A DNA stretch of 64,000 nucleotides from Circinella umbellata (GCA_025093555.1 JAIWNF010000045.1:400217-464216); one strand, 5' to 3'. Shown: positions 11,446-25,357, numbered from the stretch's first letter. The notes: generated by a model not told the origin, from the sequence alone. Numbers and translations: made by a program.

Positions 11446-14400
11446 TAATAATTGCTTGAAAACTTTTTTTTTGTTTCATTTATTATTGCTATATGTGTTT
11501 TTTCATATTTTTTTCTATTCATCACCATCATTTTCCATCACAATAGCACCATCATTCTTTTATTCCCTGTATATATTTTATATTTCTCATGTTAACAACT
11601 GATCAAATTGTATTTTCATTACTTGTTATTTTTATTGTTATTAAATTTTTCTTCTCTCTGTTTATGTCCCCGTGACATTTCTACCCCTACTCTTTTTCAT
11701 GTGCATCTTTTTTTAGTGATCACGTTATACAAGGAGATGTTTATGTCTTTTTTTAACTTTTTTTCTTAATGTGGACTAAGCAAAAACAAGTTTTTTATGA
11801 TATTGTGCTTTCTTTATATAGTATAATTTATAAGCCAAGAATTCTTTTTACTAATGATAAAGATGGCGTAGTATAGTATTTATTCATGTTGTTAATGTTG
11901 TAAGCACGTTGTTCAAAAATCATCGAGAGTGCGAGAAAATGGTCGCATGTATGTAGTTAGACCTTATATATGCCTCTTGTCTTAAATCTACTTTATCCGT
12001 CGCGTCAGTAAAGCTGTGAGTCAAATTAATGCCCATCAGTTCAAGTAATCTGATAATCACAAATATTAAAAAAATGACGAATAAAAAAAATAGTATGACA
12101 CTCATACACAAAAAAAGGACAACGTTCTTAGTAATATACAGTTATTTTTAGTAAAAACGTTACTGTATTACTCGTGATTTGACCCGGACTTTCTTGTTCT
12201 TCTAATTAACATACAAGAAAATTATTATTGTCTTATCAAGTCTCTCGTCCTTTCCAAGAAAAACATTGTACAACATTTACTTTCAGTGTTCACTTAAACG
12301 TTTTCTGATAAATCAAGAACAAAATGATAGACGTTGTCATTATCTCATCTCTATGCATGTCTAACAGAAAGAATAGATTTAACATTATAAATAGTATAAA
12401 TGTTTCACTTTTTGCTGTTGGTTTCTTCTTTTTACTTACAGTATATGATAGTTATTTTTTTTTTTTTTTTTTGAAAAATAAGGTAATAACATATAATTAT
12501 TTTCTACACAAATAGGTCACCTATTATTGTAGTAAATAAATAATGCTTCATTGTCTGTAATATCATTTAAAGCACTTCCTTTTGTTGAAACTAAAATCTT
12601 ATCATACAAATAAAAAGTATCGATAAGATCTAATAATTATTATTACTATCTTGCGTATGCTTTTTCAGATATTGACACCTAACATTACGTTAATATACTT
12701 ATTTTATAAACTTTTAATGACCGACTACGTACTACGTTGTAATGCTTAGTGCAGGCCCCTATGAAACTTCACAAAAACGATAAAAAGTGATGAAAACTCG
12801 GTAGTTAAGTTGGTTTTCGGTTACTATTTCAAACTGAGGGGCTTTTGTCCTCATATAGCTTACTAACATAGATTATACAAGAAGCTTTTAATACTAAAAG
12901 AACCACATACCTTTTGCAAAATTATTAATGTTCTGTGAAAGTGAGGATACAACATTTAGAAATAGGTACTGGGTCAATTATATATAAAGTAGTCACCACG
13001 GAATAACATTAGCTTGTGAATAAAAGTTACCATTCTGGGGTTTTTTCCCCACAATTTATCTTCCCACCTATTATTACCCATAATAGTATACAGCTTTTGT
13101 ACCAAATAACGTGGCTATTGACGCTGGTATTCTCAGTTAAAATGGAAATAAATTTTATTTGGAAAAATACAAATGGCAACATTATATTATTACTCCCTAC
13201 TTCTTACATCAGAATCGATTATACTTCATCTTGAAGACCAAATGATGATATCAATTTTTATTCAATCAAACTGCGTAAGTGATTTTTTTCCCAAACATCT
13301 TAATATTCGTGCTGGTAAGGATAATAAAGGTTAGCATCATTATTATTTACCGACGGCATATAAGCGGGTTCAACAAAATACATCATTTATAACTAACTAT
13401 TTCTGTAATAGTATCTTTGAAAAATTTAACTATGCTTCATCTTCTTGGCCGTTTTTTTTTTTACCAATAACTGTTTTTATCCAATCAAAACTATACTTAT
13501 AAAAGTACATTCCAGCATAGATCGTGTGTTCTTTTTCCCCGCAGCCTTTTCCTTCTAGCTCAAATGAGGAAATAAAAGGAAGAAGTTGTGCACAGAACAT
13601 CTCTCAGTCTTACTTTTGGTAGCACTTAATTTTTCTGTTATTGGCTTCTTCATGATAGTTCGCCGGGCCCCCACGTTTCTACTTTTATTGAACGATGACC
13701 CCAATTTTGCAGAAAAGTAATCATTCAATTTTAGGCAGTTTATAAATACAAAAATAAATGAACTCTCTAAAAAGTTGGAAAATTCGCTTATTTGCGAAAA
13801 TCGACCATAAACATTTCAGTACGTACGTAAAAGCTTTAAAAAATGTCGAAGACCAATGAACAATTGTCTATATTAAAGAGCATTTATTCATCAATTAGAT
13901 GTTGTTTACTTTAAATGTGCTAGTGTTAAGATTACGTCCTTGGTGTTCCTTTTTTTTTTTGGGAAGAGAGGTATTATAATATTTATTAGAACAGGTATTG
14001 CAATAAGCTGTATTTTAACGGGAAATAGCTGAATTAGGCTGAAAGAATAATGATTTTCTGGTACGATTTAGTTTATTATATAGGTATGAAGTTTTCTCCA
14101 CCTTACACAAAATTTTATATTATACCGTGTGGGAGTGAAGAGGTGATTTTTATAGCGTGAATTATCACTTGGATTTTTCGCTTTGCACAATGAAGACACA
14201 TGGCCTTTTTATTATTATGATGGTACCTGCTGTGCGATCTTAATAAAAGCACTTTTTTCTTTTTCTAAAAGAAAACTAAAAATTATTAGTTTACGAGCCG
14301 TCCCACAAAAAGGAAAAGAAAAAAGAAAGTAACAATAAATAAATAAATAAATTGATTTTATATTGATTCAAACTTAAATATTATCCATGTTCTGTTTTGT

Positions 14401-14882
14401 TTTATTCGCAAAATTGTGTTAGCTTTTTTTTCGACCTTCAAGTAAACTTGGTAGGGTAAACTTTTTATAAAGAAGTCGAAAGCGCCTTCATAATATAACC
14501 AAACTTAGTATAAAAGTTCAATAGAAATCATTTTTTAAAAGGAAGAATACACATACTAATGTTACACTCCGTTACTTGTACTACAATACATCTACGTTTA
14601 CTTATTCTACCTTTTTAATGTTTCATATATATTGAACGAAGATCTTTCTAATTGTAATACAAAGAACGGTATCTTTAAAAAGAAAATATTCTCACCTTCT
14701 ATTAAAGAATTAATTGGGAAAACTGAATTTCTTAAAGTTACACCAATATGGAACCGAGGATCAATTCTGCTAATACGTAATAATAATGCTAATAACAATA
14801 ATGTAGGGTCCATCATTATTATTATAAAGCATATATGTTCTTGTAAGAACCAAACTTCTTTTGGAATGAGAATCAAAAAGTG
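11446..14882. other. Long non-coding stretch
   Basis: About 3.4 kb with no supportable gene. Only short chance ORFs, poly-T runs (for example near 12455-12471) and AT-rich DNA. The last few hundred bases are the upstream region of the glucoamylase gene. Some may be diverged transposon DNA that I cannot recognise. Confidence 0.5.
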
Positions 14883-14890
14883 TATATAAG
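14883..14890 (+). promoter_or_regulatory. TATA box of the glucoamylase gene
   Basis: TATATAAG, 95-102 bp upstream of the ATG, followed by a CT-rich leader just before the start codon. This is typical of strongly expressed fungal genes. Confidence 0.6.
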
Positions 14891-14984
14891 GATCGATTAT
14901 TTTGACAGATCGAAAAATAAAATCAATCAACAACTTCTTTTCTTTTTTTTTTCTCTTCACCCTTCACTTTCATTTCTTAATACA

Positions 14985-16947
14985 ATGAAGCTTTCTGTTC
15001 TTGCCGCCACATTACTTTTGACTTTGGCCACGCCAGCATTTTCAGTTCCTATTGAACAAGCTGCTGAAAGCAGCAGTGATGGTACTCCTACTACAACTGC
15101 TACTGCTGCTCCTAAGGCTTCTAGTTCATCTTCTCCTGGCGATGGAGGTGATAGTGATCTTGCTGCTTGGATTGAGGAAGAAACCGCTTTCGCTCAAAAG
15201 AGTATGTTTGCCAACTTCAACCCTGAAGGTTCTGTTCCTGGTTTCATCGCTGCTTCCCCATCCAAGGACCAACCTGTAAGAGACTCCTTTTTTTTGTCAC
15301 TCACCAATCACAACTTATTAATAGTTGACATGAAATATTATAAAAATACTAAATAATTTCTTTTCAATTATCATTTATAGGATTACTTCTACGCATGGAC
15401 CCGTGATTCTTCTTTAACAATGCGATCTGCATTACACGTGTATAACACTTCACCTAGTGAAGAAGTTGCTGGTTATTTGGAAGATTTTGTTACCTTCCAA
15501 GTAAATGCAATGGGTCAAAAAACTGAGTGCGACTGTCTTGGAGAACCAAAGTAAGAAACTATGAATTAATGTTGTCTAATTATAATGTTTATGCTCAATG
15601 CAGTATTTTCTGTGAAATTTCTTTACTCAAACCCAACCCTTTTCTGACCATCACTATTTAATAGATTCAATGCTGATGGTAGCAGTTTTACTGGTCCTTG
15701 GGGTAGACCTCAAAATGATGGTCCAGGTAAAAATATTGAAATCATTTTTGTATTAAGAGACTGTGTTATTATGTACTGTGCTCATTTGGCTAATATAATT
15801 TAATGCTTTTTTTTTCACATGTGTAAAAAAAATTAGCTGAGCGTGCCACTGCCATGATTTTAGTTGCAGAAGCTTTGGGTGACAATTCAACCATTGGTGA
15901 AGAAATCAAGACAGCTGTCAAGAAAGATCTTGATTATATTGTCGAGACTTGGCAAACACCTTGCTTTGATTTGTGGGAAGAAATCTCTTCTGTTTCCTTC
16001 TTCACGTAAGTAGCAACATCATTTTTATTATATTTTGGTCATGATATGAGTATAGTACGTAACAGAGTATCTTACTAATTGTATATCACGTTGTTTTGAA
16101 TTTACATTTTTATATATATAGTTTGATGGTAATGCGTAAGGGTCTTACTGATGGTGCTAAGTTCTTGGGTGATGACTCATATACATCCACTGCCAGTGAA
16201 ATTGAAGCTAAGCTCAAGACTTTCGTTGGCGATAAGGGATATATCGAAGCTTCTCAAGATCGTGATGGTGGTCTTGACTACAAGACTTCTGGCCTTGACA
16301 CTTCGACTCTTATTGCTGCTAACGTCGCTAGTTTGGGTGATGGTTTCTATACTCCTGGTTCTGATGCTGTAAGTAGTGAAGCGATGGAAGAGATATATAT
16401 ATAAGCAAAAACAATTACTAATAGTGTGCTATCAATATAGATTCTTGCTACTTCTTTGGCAATCAAGGAATCTATGGCTGATTTGTATGCTATTAACGCC
16501 GATTCTGAATCCGAAGGTGTCTCTTATGCTATTGGTCGTTATCCTGAAGACAAGTACGATGGTATCGGTAACAGTATTGCCAATCCTTGGTTCTTGTGTA
16601 CTTTGGCATTTGCTGAAACTTACTACCGTGCTATTGAAGAATGGAAATCGGCTGGATCGATTGAAGTAACTGCAACAAGTGCCGCATTCTTCAAACAATT
16701 TGACTCTGCTGCTGCTGAAGGAACTACTTATAAGGCTGATTCAGAAGAATTCGACGCAGTGGTCAAGGGCGTAGCTGCTGAAGCTGATACGTATTTCAAG
16801 CGTGTTCAAAAGCATGCCACCAATAATGAAATGAGTGAACAATTTAATAAGGATACTGGTGAAGAAACTGGTGCCAAGAATTTGACTTGGTCATACTCTG
16901 CATTTATTACCGCTGCTGCTGCTTACTCTGGTAAACCCGCTGCCTAA
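14985..16947 (+). CDS. Secreted glucoamylase, GH15, without a starch-binding domain
   Basis: Releases glucose from the non-reducing ends of starch and related glucans outside the cell. Six exons: 14985-15275, 15381-15550, 15665-15726, 15837-16005, 16122-16368, 16441-16947; together 481 aa in one frame. N-terminal signal peptide (MKLSVLAATLLLTLATPAFS), then a Ser/Thr/Ala/Gly-rich segment to about residue 55. Catalytic (alpha/alpha)6 domain: YAWTRDSSL, the general-acid block CFDLWEE, and the C-terminal SEQF..TGAKNLTWSYSAF block, which holds the general base in this family. Rhizopus-type enzymes carry an N-terminal CBM21; here only the short Ser/Thr linker is present, so action on raw starch is doubtful. 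All introns are short GT..AG. One of the surest calls in the window. Confidence 0.95.
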
Positions 16948-17645
16948 TTGACTGTTAGAAAATGATAGGGATAACTTTTAGCATGCAATAAAATATATGT
17001 ATATTATTCACCATTATTATTATTATTATTATTATTATCATTAAACTCTTATCAAACCTATTTATTTATCTTTGACGCTCTCAATTCCTTCTAAAAGCTT
17101 TTTTCATATTATAAATATAATATATACTGACTAAAATTTTTTTCCCCTTCAGCACGGGGTTGCCATAGCAACCTTACATGGTTTTCAAATACTGTTGTCC
17201 AAATAGCAATGTAATAGAATCACATTCACATAGACTATAACACCATGATGAGAATATATTTTTCAAAGAGTATTTCATTTTTAATCATTTTCATTGTTTA
17301 ATAACATATATATACAAACGTATATAGATGTCCCCAAAGGAATCCAGCGAATGACATTTGAACCCAATATATAAAATACATTGAAATGCCAAAAACGCAT
17401 GGGATCAACAGTGGAGGTATAAGTACTCTTGTTTCTATATGACTCAAGCTTTGTCAACGGACAGCGAAAAGAGGCTGTTTAGAAGAAAACATAAAGTTTT
17501 TTTCCTGACAAAGGATCTAAGGTAGAAACGGTTTAAAGAAAAAAACACGAGAGTTTGTCGTCGAAACACTTCTTTTATAGAAGTGAAAAATTTTTTAAGA
17601 CGGAGCTTTGAAAAAAAAAAAAAAGAAGTATTTTATTTTTTTTAT
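16948..17645. other. 3' flank between glucoamylase and IKS1-like kinase
   Basis: Convergent 3' ends meet here. A (TTA)n run lies at about 17012-17038. No gene seen; the lysine-rich rightward ORF starting at 17608 is an artefact of A-rich DNA and antisense to the kinase exons. Confidence 0.5.
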
Positions 17646-20606
17646 TTACGCCACACAAATACCTCCAGATAATATTGCCATAGTAACTACCCAACCAACA
17701 TGCATGGCAACAAGAAGTAAACTATGGGAAACACTTTCACTATTTGTAATTTTTGTTGAAGAAAATAAAAAGAAACTTAAAATGAATAACTTGTTTGTTG
17801 ATAGAATGGTATATGCAAACAAATATATATATATATATATTTTCTTTTACCTCCAAAAATCCAACATGGCCAAGATAACGACTGGATACAGAATAGCGGG
17901 TGATGGAGCATATGGAGAACAAGGGTAAGTACATGTTGCAATCTAACAAATTTATTCATTTTAGTATCAATCATCGTATGATTAAGTTTTGAAAAACCCT
18001 ATTTATGATAACTTACCTTTAATAATGCAGTTATCGTCTTGACAGTACGTATACCAATCAAATCACTTCGGAACCCATTAAACATAGTAGGAGGAACTGG
18101 AATGTCCGGATTATCACTATTACTAATAAGAAGTTCATTCTCGCTACTAATATAATCCATATTCATCTTTCTTCTTTTACTGCCAATTGATCCTTGGGAA
18201 CTTTCTCGTTTGGTTTTTGTTGTTCTACTTGCCAATCCAGCGTCATTTTCTTCTTCCATGGGATCATCTTCTTGCTCTTTTTCTTCCATCCACGAATCCA
18301 TCATATTGTCTTTCCTTCCTTCATGATGAATTTCTTCCCTATCCATTCCAACTTCTTCTTCACTTGGTGTAATTGCACGTATTTTACTCCCTATATCCAG
18401 CATAGAAGGTTCGTTTTTAATGATTCCTGGTGAAAAATATCCATCTTGTGTTCGCCACGAACGTCGCCTACCCCCTCCTTTTTTCATTTTGGCTGATGTT
18501 GGTGACGTATTATTACCGTTACTGTCCCCATGTATACTACCAGTACCATGGCTATTACTACCATTATTATTTACTAAGCCATCGCCCCCAGGAGGACAAG
18601 TGGTAGTGGTAGTACCACCAAACAGAGATGAATCATCCATATACAATGGTTGAGGTATTTGTTCAAGTTGTGCAAGAATTTCTTGACATGAAGGTCGCTT
18701 TTCCGGATCAGTTGATAATAACATTCGAATTAAAAGTTTGAGCTCGTGAGGTATTTGTTCTGGCACACCTTGTTGTCGCATAGATTCAACAAGTGATGGA
18801 TCTCCTATATTATTTCCTTCTTTGTATATATCGAAACGATTTTTCGGGAATTCCACTCTATATATCATAAAAAGGGAAATTAATTTTTCCATGTTATTTA
18901 CCTCATTCTACTTTGTCATATATAAAATTCTAGATAAGAAGTATTAAATTTCTAGAGCTTTACTACTTACTCTCTAAATGCCAATATTTCATCTCGAAGA
19001 ATATCAATATCATCTACGTTGGTGTAAGGTAATCGTGTGTAGCATAAATAATATAAGACCATTCCCAACGACCACATATCTGCTTTAGGTGAATATTCTT
19101 TGACATGTCGACCACGTGGATCTAATCGAACGTGCTCTGGTGCCATAAACTCAAGTGTTCCTGTTGCTCCTGTTCGATCTGCGTCAGGTACTCCTTCCAA
19201 ATCTTCACATTCTCCAAAATCTGATATGAGTACACGTGGGCTTATACAATAGATTTTTTCAAGTAAAATTATGAGTGTATTCAATTTTCAAACCATTATT
19301 ATATATATCAAGAGAAAAAATAAGCGAAAAAAAATAGAAAAATTCAAGCTCACATGCCACGGAATCCAAATGCGCCACGCCATTCATTCGATTGATCATG
19401 AGAGCCTTTTCGTTCGTCCCATTTTAATAATAAGTTGGGTGGTTTTAAATCACGATGAACAATATTTTGTTGATGTAAATGGGCCAATCCTTCCACAATA
19501 TCCAGAAATAATGATAGGATTTCTTGCATACTTAGCAATCGTTTTTGTGTACTATGATGTGAAGATGATGTAGACGTATCTTCTTGTTGATGTTCTTGCA
19601 GCTGCCTTCTGATACGTTCTCGTTTTCGTTGTTTTGCAGATTTAGGCTTTTCGCTTTTATTGGATTGTTTACTATCAGATGTTGGTAAAATTTCTGGCTC
19701 CATATATTCTTCCAAGTTTCCACCATTGGCACATTCCTATAAAATATAGATATGTTTATATAGAGTTAATACCTACTTGGTACATTTATTAGATTATTAT
19801 TTCTCTTTTTCTTTTATTGTACACTGACCATGAGTATAAAGAGACAAGGGATTTCAGGTCCTGGATTATATATTATTTAATTGTTTAATATCTCAAATTG
19901 TATAACAAGGCATTAAATAAGACAGGAAAACAAAAGCTTTTTAGAAAGAAACTTATTACTAAGACTAACTACTTACCAAAAGGTGTCAACCGATTATATT
20001 CAAGCCATGCATGCTTATAATTTATAATGTTTGGATGATGAAGTCGTTCCAGCAAATGGACTTCACGTAACATTTTCACAAGCCAAGAATGATTATTTCC
20101 AACAGCCACTTTTTTAACTGCATATTTCCCCAATTTGACGCCATCCAATTCATGCTGTAAGAAAAAAAAGGTTATATAAATAAAGTCTTTTTCTTTTCAA
20201 AAATAAGAAATAGAATTATTTGATTATTAATACGTACCTCACACAAAAACACACTACCACGAAAACCACGCCCAAGCTTTTTCCTTTCGACAAAGAACTT
20301 TTCATAATATCCTTCATTAAATGCATTGTCATTTAAGTGAATGGTACTTCCGTGAGATGTTGCTGTTTGACCTTGAGTTGTACGGGGAGATCTAAAGTTT
20401 TAAAAGAGATTTATATTTTATTGTCATATGCAATACCAAAAGCAACGATATACTTCGATCATCATTCAAAAAGAAAAAGACTTACTGTACAGGTGTTGTT
20501 GATGCTAATAATCTAAAATAATTTCGATCCATAAAATCAGGTTGACGATAGCTCTCCTAAATAGAAAAAAAAATTGTTGGTTTATCACATCCAAGATGAA
20601 ATTAAG

Positions 20607-20640
<34 letters not shown>

Positions 20641-21413
20641 TAGAGACTTTACCTCTTCTGAAGTATTATGTTGTCGTGAGAATGGACGGTGACATAGTGG
20701 ACATTCACTTGAAGTAGGACCCAACTAAAATACATTGAAATCGGTTATTAAATCTACGTAAATGTTTTGTATTTACAATAAAATTCTAAATAGATAGATA
20801 GATAGATTACCTGTATAGGAGAAGTAGTCGATCTTTGTGTATCATTATTATTATATAATTGTCGACGTACGGTTACCATTCGACTTTCTCGGTTATAAAG
20901 TACCATTTGACCATTAACATTATTTTGTCTATCATAATCAAATTAAAATATAATAGTAATAATAGCATAAGCAAGTTTTCTTTTCTATATCTTTTTTGTT
21001 TAAATTGACAGGAAAAGAAAGTTAACATACGAAATCACTGTCCATTCACGATATGGAACAATTTCGTTTGAAGCTCGATGTTGTGAATAAGGACTACGAG
21101 CAATGGCTAACATGTCTGAATCTTCACCAGATGTTGTAGCAGAAAAAGAGGAAGATAATAACGATGGAGGTGATGATGGTATGAAAGATGCTCCACGTTG
21201 ATGACCTACTGATTGAGCCCTTTGTCTTCCCATGGTGGGTAATGTTGCAAATGGGTCAGTTGAGAATCTATGACGAGGACTAGTAGGTGAAGGTTCATAA
21301 TCGCTTGGTAAGTAAGGAAGTGGAAGTGGTACACGAGGAATGAAATCGGGTCGATGACGTTGTAATTCAGCTTCACTGGATCTTCGAACATTACGATGAT
21401 CTTTTTCTGGCAT
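17646..21413 (-). CDS. IKS1: IKS1-type serine/threonine protein kinase with C-terminal membrane helices
   Basis: Spliced from 21413 through twelve exons to a TAA at 17646: about 895 aa in one frame. Order: Ser/Pro/Arg-rich N-terminus; a CPLCHRP zinc-knuckle-like motif (about 175); kinase domain from about 250 with glycine loop LGRGFRGSVF, YAVKKVAVG lysine, ECANGGNLEEY hinge, HRDLKPPNLLL (about 430) and SDFGECE (about 471); a low-complexity insert (Ser/Lys/Gln-rich) before the HRD; a long Ser/Gly/Asn-rich and acidic region; then two hydrophobic segments near the C-terminus in the last two small exons (17942-17851, 17739-17646), which suggests membrane anchoring. A 32-nt microexon (19860-19829, GPEIPCLFILM) is needed for frame. 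The FFVERKKLGRGFRG and LEEY blocks match the fungal Iks1 family. Its cellular role is poorly known. Confidence 0.85.
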
Positions 21414-21926
21414 TTTTTTTATTCGTTTCTTTATTAAAAAGTAGTTTATGTCAAAAAGGAGGAAAAGCAAAAATTAAAAAGTTATAGACGCTTATGCATG
21501 AATTTCTTTTCAACTGGGGCGGGGTGAATTTTAATTCTTTATTTTCTCACACCACTATTTTATGATTGGTTATTTCCAAGTCTTTTCATTTATTGATTTA
21601 CTATTCCACTTATATAGAGCATATTATGCTCTCAGAATCCATACTCACATATTACTATAACAAGGCTTATTATTTATACAAGTATAAAAAAAGGCCTTTT
21701 TATATAGTAAAATAAATGATTGTTATATTTACATGTACCAGATCTCATTATATTATTAACACTCTCTCTGTTTTATTGCTGTCAACACGGATCTTTTGTT
21801 GTCAAACCAAGCTTCTGTCAAATCATAACTTATTAACATTCTCTTTAGTAAATTAATATTGATATGATAGCAGCTTTTATAAGTTTATTTTTTATCGATC
21901 CTTCATTAATTTTATAGTTAAGAAAA
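21414..21926. other. Kinase upstream region / 3' flank of small gene
   Basis: About 0.5 kb between two leftward genes, AT-rich; it should contain the kinase promoter. No gene seen. Confidence 0.4.
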
Positions 21927-22414
21927 TTAATTTCTTTGCAGTTGCGCTGTGTTGGTACTGTTGAGTCTGCCACCTTCCTCTGTAGTTTTTCTACGAAAAG
22001 AACCTAACCGGATATTCTCACCACTGACTTTCACTAGCGCTTCTTTTCCGAGCAAACCTACAGAATACTTGTGTTTTGGTGTCATCCCATCTTGAAATTT
22101 TTCTTTAGAAATCCCAAGTTTGATATTACAATTAACAGAAAGAACACCTGTTGCTATATATATGAAATATTCCAAAAAAAAAAAAGAAATAGATAAATAA
22201 AAAAAAAACCAGGTTATTATACATTTGTTATGATGTAGTTTATAATAGACATTAGGAATATATGGGTACGTATTGTATACCATTTCTCGTTATTCTATAT
22301 AGTTATGACGATAGTCTATATACCTTTGTCTTGTTGGTAACCATTTTTAGAATAGTTTTGCTTGTAGTTGATATCTACAAGAGTAATGCCTTTGTTGTGC
22401 TTTTGGTCAGACAT
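21927..22414 (-). CDS. Small conserved-looking hypothetical protein (105 aa, two exons)
   Basis: Exon 1 is 22414-22324 (MSDQKHNKGITLVDINYK) and exon 2 is 22153-21927. Donor AAAG/GTATAT and acceptor TATATAG join in phase (G + CA gives Ala), giving 105 aa with no interruption, which supports a real gene. The protein is soluble and basic, with a central KYSVGLLGKEALVKVSGENIRLG block and no signal or helix I can call. I do not recognise it. It has its own upstream region toward the cytochrome oxidase gene. Confidence 0.55.
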
Positions 22415-23568
22415 ATTTTGATTGTGTGAGAAGTTTGATATAATGAGGAGTTGAGAGACGAAGAATAGGAGTGAAAAAAAAAAGTGAAAAAAAGCTAATA
22501 AGAATGAAAATTACTTTTTATTTTTATAGCCAAAAGTAACAACAATAGTTGTAGCTGGGGACGGGCAGTGACCAACTCATTTTTTCTTGTGACAACACAA
22601 AAAAAAAAGTGGATGTTGATGTGTTTTTCGTGTGATAAGTTGTATTACTAGTAATTCAGCCAAGTAGCGACATAATATACTGTGTACAAGTTCCAAAGAC
22701 AGTACTGGTTTTTTTTTTCGTGTGGTGATGAGTCAAATAATGACACTGCACCCGGAATGGCCGAAAAGAAATATTATGCAAGCTCAAAATTAGCGAATAG
22801 TGAAACGTGGGAATTGTTGCTACAATTGCAGCACGCACAAACATCCAAACATTTCATATAGTGTAACTATAAAGGTTTGAAAGAAAAAATAATACAGAAT
22901 AACGTGAAATGATTGAGCCTAGTAAGATATGGTGTTTGTCTCGAACAGTGTTGTATAGAAACACATAAACATGTCATGAATATCCTGACTTTACTGTTGA
23001 TATCCAGTTCTTTATGGATTAAGCTTCTTTGTTTATTACAGTTTGTTAGTGTTTGTAGTTGTAATGTACCCAGAATTAGCTACAAGAAACATTTAATATC
23101 CATTGAACATTAAGTTGGCAATAAAACGATATTTATATGGAGAAAAAGAAAAAGTTTGAACAATTAAGAGTATAACTGACTTCATTCTCTGTTACGCCAT
23201 AGAAACATGCACAAATTTTAGGTTTAGCAAAGGCATTGTTTGTTTTGAAATTATTCCAGATTCCCACACTGTTAATATATGGTAATATCTCCATGGGAAA
23301 ACAGATTTAATTTTTTCATTTTAAGGCTATGACAACTGCGTACCCTTTCTTCACATAAAAAAAAAATTACAATTGTAAAAAACTGTCAATGTCAAAAATA
23401 AAAAACTCGCTTATCAAACGATTTTTTCTTTCTAAAAGAAGTTGGGAAAGAAAGGTGACGTCTCATTCTGTTTTCCGCAACAACCCCCGCTCCGTATTTT
23501 TTTTTTTTTTAAAAAAAGAGTCTTGTTTTTTTTGAACACCTTCTCTTTATACATCAATACATAACACA
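22415..23568. other. Divergent intergenic region
   Basis: Between a leftward small gene and the rightward cytochrome oxidase gene, so it should hold both promoters. A T-run/A-run sits at about 23497-23517, just upstream of the latter. No gene seen. Confidence 0.5.
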
Positions 23569-24028
23569 ATGTCTCTCGTTAACAGACCCAACAACATCAT
23601 TCAACAACAACGTTTCTGGCAGGTATGTTATACATACTTTTTTCTTTTCCTATTTCGAAATATACATGCGCAGCGATTTACTTTTTTTTTATTTTATTTT
23701 TCATTATCAAACAAGTTTATTTTATTTTATTTTTTTACTCAAATCACCTGTTTTCGACCATTCATAATTATTTGAATTAGGCACCCTCCAACCAACTCTT
23801 GTTCCTTCGTGGTCCCAGAGATAAGTTCTTTGTCTACACTACCTTCCTCGTCATTGGTACTGGTCTTGCCGGTACTGCTTGGGGTGTTATCAAGATGGCA
23901 CGCGTATGTATTATTTATTATTTATTTTCGATAAACGACATAGGGTCTTCTTGAGCTAATCCCCGATCCAATACATATATCACTCATATCTGTGTTTTTA
24001 TACATATATTTTATAGGGCCAAAAATAA
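23569..24028 (+). CDS. COX7: Cytochrome c oxidase subunit 7 (COX7A family), 62 aa
   Basis: Small inner-membrane subunit of respiratory complex IV, nuclear-encoded. Three exons: 23569-23622, 23781-23903 and a tiny last exon 24017-24028 that adds only GQK and the stop. The N-terminus (MSLVNRPNNIIQQQRFWQ) is matrix-facing. The block LFLRGPRDKFFVYTTF leads into one transmembrane helix (about residues 37-55, LVIGTGLAGTAWGVIKM). Length and the R-G-x-R-D-K then helix layout match fungal COX7/COX7A proteins. All three junctions are GT..AG and in phase. The flank downstream is long and AT-rich. Confidence 0.85.
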
Positions 24029-25322
24029 ATTGGTTTTTCTTTTATAAAACCTATTTTGAAAGAAAAAGAGAAATATATATAATTGAAAAAGGGGAGAAGG
24101 AAAAAAGAAAACGATTTTTATACACCCAAAAATAACAAAAAAGGCGCTCCATTTCCAAAAACCCAACAATTTAGTTTCTTCTTTTTTTTTGTTAGAGAAA
24201 AAAAAAACCCTAGAATTCTGATTTATAAAACGTTTAGACATTCTTTATAAAGTAATATAAAACTATATATTATATTTTTAATTATTATTATTATCTATAT
24301 TGTATGTATGTATGTCCTTATGTGAGTGTAATAATGATATCGCATGGATATTTTTTTCTTTTAAGGCATTTCATTGGTTAATGTTCGGTGTGACGTAACC
24401 TATACGTCCTTTCTTTTTGGTTATTAAGTTGTTATATATTTTTTTGGCTATTTTTTTTTTCTGGCTCAAAACCAAACAACCTTTGTTCATTTTTCATTTT
24501 CCAAATAATTTTTTTTCTCCTTCTAAAAGGTTAGATGACTAAATATATGTTTATAGAGCATAATGAAGAACTGCATAATTAATTGGAAAACCCTAATTTT
24601 TCATTTTTCATTTGCTGATGTTTAAATATTGAATATTATCTTTCTTTTCTTCTCATTTAGGTGTGTGTGTTTGTGTGTTTTGGTGTTTTCGTAATATCGA
24701 TTCCCTATATATACTCCTTTTATCATTCGTTTTAATTAAACGGGTTTGAAAGTTGACATTGAAAAGTATTTTTTAAAAAAAAGGGATTAGAAAAGTTGAA
24801 TTTGAATCACCAAACCAAAAAAGGAACAAGTTGCATAAAAACGAAAAGGTATTATATTAAAAAAAATAAAAAGGTAAAAAAAAAGAGGAGAAGAGAGGAA
24901 GGAAGAAAAGAAAAAAAAAAAAAAAGAAAAGCCCTGGAGTTTTTATTGTATATCGGAACTGTAAGTTTTGTGCTCAACAATATAGTTTGCATATAATGAA
25001 TTATCTTTTATAGGAGGTTAATATCAACATATATAATATATTTTTGTATATCACACGCACAGACAACAAATAATCAATTCGTTCTAAATAACAATAACAA
25101 CAACTTTTTCAAACGATCAACCCCAACTCCATTTAATCAAAACAATTAACCAAACAAAACCCAATCGACTGATCATAATAAGATTATTTATTAATATCAA
25201 ACCAACTATTATCTTTGTTTCTTTTTGTATTTCATTCTTTCTTTTTTCCTTACTCGACTTTTAATAGCAACTTCACCCAAATAACAACTTACAAACAACA
25301 AAATAAGAGGATCTATCTATAT

Positions 25323-25357
<35 letters not shown>

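Noticed and set aside
17608..17974. Rightward and leftward ORFs rich in Lys or Ile/Tyr runs
   Set aside because: They overlap the last kinase exons; the spliced kinase frame explains the conserved parts.
24011..24241. 76-aa leftward ORF after the cytochrome oxidase gene
   Set aside because: Phe/Lys runs from T/A tracts in a 3' UTR; no support.
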